Notes under the pieces: generated by a model | Told to the model about the DNA's origin: nothing | The model's database searches: none | Seen by the model: only the letters and a program-made list of their open reading frames with translations | DNA from: Candidatus Kapaibacterium sp. | GTDB lineage: Bacteria; Bacteroidota; Ignavibacteria; Kapaibacteriales; UBA7675 | Direction of reading: 5' to 3' | Assembly (NCBI GenBank): GCA_028284775.1 | Contig: JANQRB010000101.1 | Coordinates: forward strand, 62,001-126,000 | DNA length: 64,000 bases | Program-made: the position numbers and the translations under genes | In this document: in pieces, positions 61,030 through 64,000 of the stretch | Numbering within the stretch: the stretch's first letter is position 1 | Layout of the letters: the number at the start of each line of letters is the position of its first letter

Positions 61030-64000
61030 TCAGGGCTCCGAACAGGTCGCCGAAGTGTAATCCACGATCGCCCCAAAGTTCGTCTCCACCAGGGCATCGC
61101 CATTCGGGCCATCCGCCGTCGAATCGAGAAAGGCTTCAACCACGGCGGGATCGGTGCCGTCGCCACTGAAGCCCTGCAGTTGCACCACATTGCCCGGATA
61201 CTGGTTGATGTAAATTCCTTCGTCGCCGGAGCCTGTGGTAAGGGTATTGTCGCTCAGGTGAGCGCAGACGGTATTGTTCTCACCGGGACTGCTGTTGCCG
61301 CCCTCGATCCAGATCGCATTCCAGGCGTTCAGCCCACCGGTAGTCACAGTGTTACCGGTTATCGTCACATGCGTCGCGCCCGCGCCAGCATTGCGGGCAC
61401 TCGCATAGATGCCGATCATAAAATCCTCAAAGGTATTGCCTTCGATTCGGGCCGTCGCCGAGCCGGTGGCATCGACCACCATCGCGACACCGAAGGATGG
61501 GTTGTTGTTAATGGCGGAGTTGACGTCACTGTTGTCCAGAATCGAGCCGGTAAACTGAGCATTGGAGTTAATGGCAAGGTTTATGCCGCTGCCGGCGTTG
61601 CTGCTGATCTGGGCATTGGTTGTGATAAGGAAGCTGGTCTGCGAATTCTGCGAGCCGGAAATGTTAATCGCCGTATTGCTGTTGTGAAAATCGGAATGGC
61701 TGATCAGCACATCGCTGCGGGCATTAATACCCGCGTCGATCTGGATGTTGTCGGTTGCGTTGTCTCGGAAAGTACAGTGAGTCACTATCGTCTGAAAGTG
61801 CGCACCATTGTTAGAGGGATCATCGCGTAAGGAAACTGTCATTCCATCGGCATTAGCGACCCGGGAGGAATTCGCAATGGTGCAGGAATCCAGCTCCAGT
61901 CGATCGGGCTGACCGCTGAAGGCATTCGTTCGCAGCAGATTGCGAATAAATATGTTAAAGTTGGCCGAGTTATCCACGGTGAGTTTGTTAAAGACATTAA
62001 CATTGTTGTCCTCCTCGGTGCCGAACAGATCCGTAATGACAATGCCGGCGTCAAAAGCAGTACTGCCGCAATTGCGAAATTCGCAGTTGTCGATTTCCAG
62101 GTGCGTAACCCGATAGCCATTGAGTCCATGTTCCGTCGTGCCGGTAATGTCCACATTTTCCAGCCGGACACCATCGACATTGTTGAGATTGACCGCCGCT
62201 TTACAGTTTATGTTGCCGTTTTCATCGTACACTTCCAGACCGCAGCCGCCGCTGGTATTGGCATTGTTAAGATCCATGTTGCGGAATGTCGTGTTTGTGA
62301 CCTGCGTCAGCGATATGCCGCTGTTCGAGATGTTCTGGATCGTGCCGCCCGATCCATCGGTGCTCCCCGTGCCGGTCACCTCGAAGCTGCCGCCCGTATT
62401 GTTGAACACGATGCCTTCGGAAGCGCCATTTACCGACACGGATCGCAGAGTCATTCCGAGCGTCATGCCATTCAAGTCGAGTGCCGTAGCGCTGCCCGTG
62501 TTGAGCGAGCCCGTACTGGATTGCAGCGTGCCGCCGCCGCTGGCGACGATACCTTTCTGATTGGTTCCGGTATTTGTAATGTCGCAATCTCCCACATCGA
62601 TCGTGGCGCCGCTATTGCCGCTCAGCGTCAATGCAGTACCGCTGGAATTGACGATATTAACTTCGCCGCTAAAGCGAATCAGCGGATTGCCGGAGTTGTT
62701 GTTTTGCAGCAGGATGCCGCTGTTCAACGATCCGTCGGGGTCGTCGTCGTTGAGCGTACCGCCAAGCACGACACTGCCGCCGCTGCGGTTGCTTATTGAC
62801 AAGACCCGCCCGGCATCATTCGTGATGTCCCCGCCATAGTCGATAGCGCCGTCACCCTGGTCGATATTGACCGCCGTGCCGGCCGCCGCGCTGATCTGGC
62901 CGCCAGCCACTGCCATGCTGCCGCCGAGGTTTATCAGGTTTAGTCCCGTTGTGCCGCTGTTGGCCGAGCTGACGCTGCCGAAGGTCGCATTCAGACTGCC
63001 GCTCTGCAGATTGAGCGCCGGGTGTCCCGTGGCGCTGACGCCCACTGAATTGATCGTGCAGACGCCGAAGGACGTGCCGCTGATGCCCGCGCCGCCCGTT
63101 GCGCTGATGTTAAGTCCGCGTATGACATTGTCTTGCGCCAGGTTTAGGCCGGCGCCACTGCCGTTGTTTAAGAGCGGCTGAGTGCTTGCAGTCGTGATCG
63201 TCTGCCCCTGAACCACGAGGTCGACTCCCTGACCGATAAGCTGTTGTCCGTTGAGCAGGCTGATGCCGCCCGAATAGCTGCCGCTGCCTTCGTGGACAAA
63301 GATGACATCGCCCGCCCCGGGAGCCGAGGCGCCGCCGCCCTGCACCAGGTTAAATGCCGCTACGGAATTGAAGGGACTGCTTTCCCGGCCGTCGCCGCCG
63401 CCGGGCGCTGTGTTATCGACAAACCAGACAAGATCTGCGACCTGTATGCTAACGGTCGCCTGATCGCGATTGCCCTCGCTGTCGACAATTGTGTACACAA
63501 AGGAATCCGCACCACGATAGCCCAGCGGCGATTCATAGCTGAAGCTACCGTCAGCGTTGACATTGACGCTGCCACCCTTCAGACTGGCGCTGCCGGACAA
63601 AATGGCGGCCTGCAGGCCCGGGCGTCCATCCGGATCGTTGTCGTTGGCAAGCACCCCTGGTGCCGGAACGGCGAGCCGCACGTGACCTATGGCGTCGAAT
63701 GCATCGTCACGGGCAATGGGCGTCGTGCGAATCGAAGAGGCGATAAGAGTCACATCCGGATCGAGCGCTATCTGTACAGTAGCATTGCTGAGCGTTGCGC
63801 CACCGCTGTCGTAAATCTCAGCCCTGAGCTCGATCTCATCGCCCGCATCCGGCAGGCTGTTGGTATTGACGTCGTTGGAGAGAGCATCGCTCAGCCGCCC
63901 GCCTGCCCGCACAGCGCCGACCGCCGAGCAGTTGAAAAACAGGTGCGGCGACTCCACCGTGGGGTCGCCATTCCAGAATGCAAAGACCTCGATAACATCG
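61030..64000 (-). CDS. exported beta-helix protein with cadherin-like domain (copy 2, 5' partial)
   Basis: The frame runs to the window edge: the residues before the first in-frame GTG (63957) read DVIEVFAFWNGDPT, matching EVFAFWNGDPAIQ of copy 1, so the true start and signal peptide lie outside. The visible part is about 990 aa. It shows the same order as copy 1: N-terminal segment, cadherin/Big-like domain (LANDNDPDGRPGLQ...VNVNADGSFSYESPLGYRGA), WFVDNTAPGGGDGRESSPFN, then a long parallel beta-helix with rungs such as NVDITGTTEHGLNGYRVTHL and DSCTIANSSRVANADG. It ends SATCSEP with no T9SS tail. A near-copy of its 3' end lies at 54799-54962. Confidence 0.85.
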   Translation of the reverse strand, partial: DVIEVFAFWNGDPTVESPHLFFNCSAVGAVRAGGRLSDALSNDVNTNSLPDAGDEIELRAEIYDSGGATLSNATVQIALDPDVTLIASSIRTTPIARDDAFDAIGHVRLAVPAPGVLANDNDPDGRPGLQAAILSGSASLKGGSVNVNADGSFSYESPLGYRGADSFVYTIVDSEGNRDQATVSIQVADLVWFVDNTAPGGGDGRESSPFNSVAAFNLVQGGGASAPGAGDVIFVHEGSGSYSGGISLLNGQQLIGQGVDLVVQGQTITTASTQPLLNNGSGAGLNLAQDNVIRGLNISATGGAGISGTSFGVCTINSVGVSATGHPALNLQSGSLNATFGSVSSANSGTTGLNLINLGGSMAVAGGQISAAAGTAVNIDQGDGAIDYGGDITNDAGRVLSISNRSGGSVVLGGTLNDDDPDGSLNSGILLQNNNSGNPLIRFSGEVNIVNSSGTALTLSGNSGATIDVGDCDITNTGTNQKGIVASGGGTLQSSTGSLNTGSATALDLNGMTLGMTLRSVSVNGASEGIVFNNTGGSFEVTGTGSTDGSGGTIQNISNSGISLTQVTNTTFRNMDLNNANTSGGCGLEVYDENGNINCKAAVNLNNVDGVRLENVDITGTTEHGLNGYRVTHLEIDNCEFRNCGSTAFDAGIVITDLFGTEEDNNVNVFNKLTVDNSANFNIFIRNLLRTNAFSGQPDRLELDSCTIANSSRVANADGMTVSLRDDPSNNGAHFQTIVTHCTFRDNATDNIQIDAGINARSDVLISHSDFHNSNTAINISGSQNSQTSFLITTNAQISSNAGSGINLAINSNAQFTGSILDNSDVNSAINNNPSFGVAMVVDATGSATARIEGNTFEDFMIGIYASARNAGAGATHVTITGNTVTTGGLNAWNAIWIEGGNSSPGENNTVCAHLSDNTLTTGSGDEGIYINQYPGNVVQLQGFSGDGTDPAVVEAFLDSTADGPNGDALVETNFGAIVDYTSATCSEP

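Noticed and set aside
1..64000. tRNA genes and CRISPR arrays
   Set aside because: All gaps over 300 bp were read for GGTTCGAATCC-like T-loops and regularly spaced repeats; none was found. A covariance-model search would be decisive.

Overview
The window looks like part of a chromosome from a Bacteroidota (FCB-group) bacterium of moderately high GC, roughly 55-58% by eye. The main evidence is the large number of Sec-exported proteins ending in a type IX secretion (T9SS) type A sorting domain (pattern YPNPxxxxxxL...DxxGxxxxxxxL..G.Y...V), together with a Reg_prop/Y_Y_Y/LytS-type sensor kinase followed by a LytTR regulator, LemA/TPM membrane proteins, and TPR-LuxR and DUF1573 proteins. I cannot place it more precisely. 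A large-bodied Saprospiria-like lineage is a guess from the protein architectures. No rRNA, tRNA, CRISPR array, integrase or recognisable transposase gene was seen.

Layout. 0-19 kb: surface-protein region. It holds a 5'-truncated BNR/sialidase-like protein (+), a 1437-aa glycosidase-like/propeller/FG-GAP protein (-), and three tandem paralogues of about 1180 aa (-), each with a signal peptide and T9SS tail. Hairpin terminators and four copies of a small inverted-repeat (MITE-like) element lie between or beside them. 20-29.5 kb (+): an FG-GAP repeat T9SS protein, then a 2381-aa Rhs/YD-repeat protein. The last ~200 residues of the Rhs protein are AT-rich in DNA and carry a JAB/JAMM-like HxHP...SxxD motif, which fits a polymorphic-toxin tip. 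30-36 kb: ordinary housekeeping or detoxification genes: a HEAT-like protein, an EamA exporter translationally coupled to a GNAT, a PhzF-like enzyme, a phosphinothricin-acetyltransferase-like GNAT, and a TetR regulator with a palindromic candidate operator, divergent from a DUF418-like membrane protein. 36-39 kb (-): a LemA gene with three TPM-domain genes. 39.6-47.4 kb (+): a sensor kinase/LytTR pair, then a lectin/beta-helix T9SS protein. 48-64 kb (-): two large beta-helix proteins, the second running off the window, plus a 3' remnant of a third copy. Between them are a TPR-LuxR regulator, a zinc-ribbon protein, two T9SS proteins, a Cys-rich exported protein and a DUF1573 protein, in lower-GC DNA.

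Taken together, most coding capacity makes large exported or surface proteins. The sensor/regulator pair, TPR-LuxR and TetR proteins are the visible regulatory genes; which genes they control is not shown by the sequence. The most notable points are the Rhs-JAB tip with no visible immunity gene, the tandem surface-protein family with interspersed MITE-like repeats, the duplicated beta-helix genes with a gene fragment, and an apparent excess of the palindrome GTTAAC.
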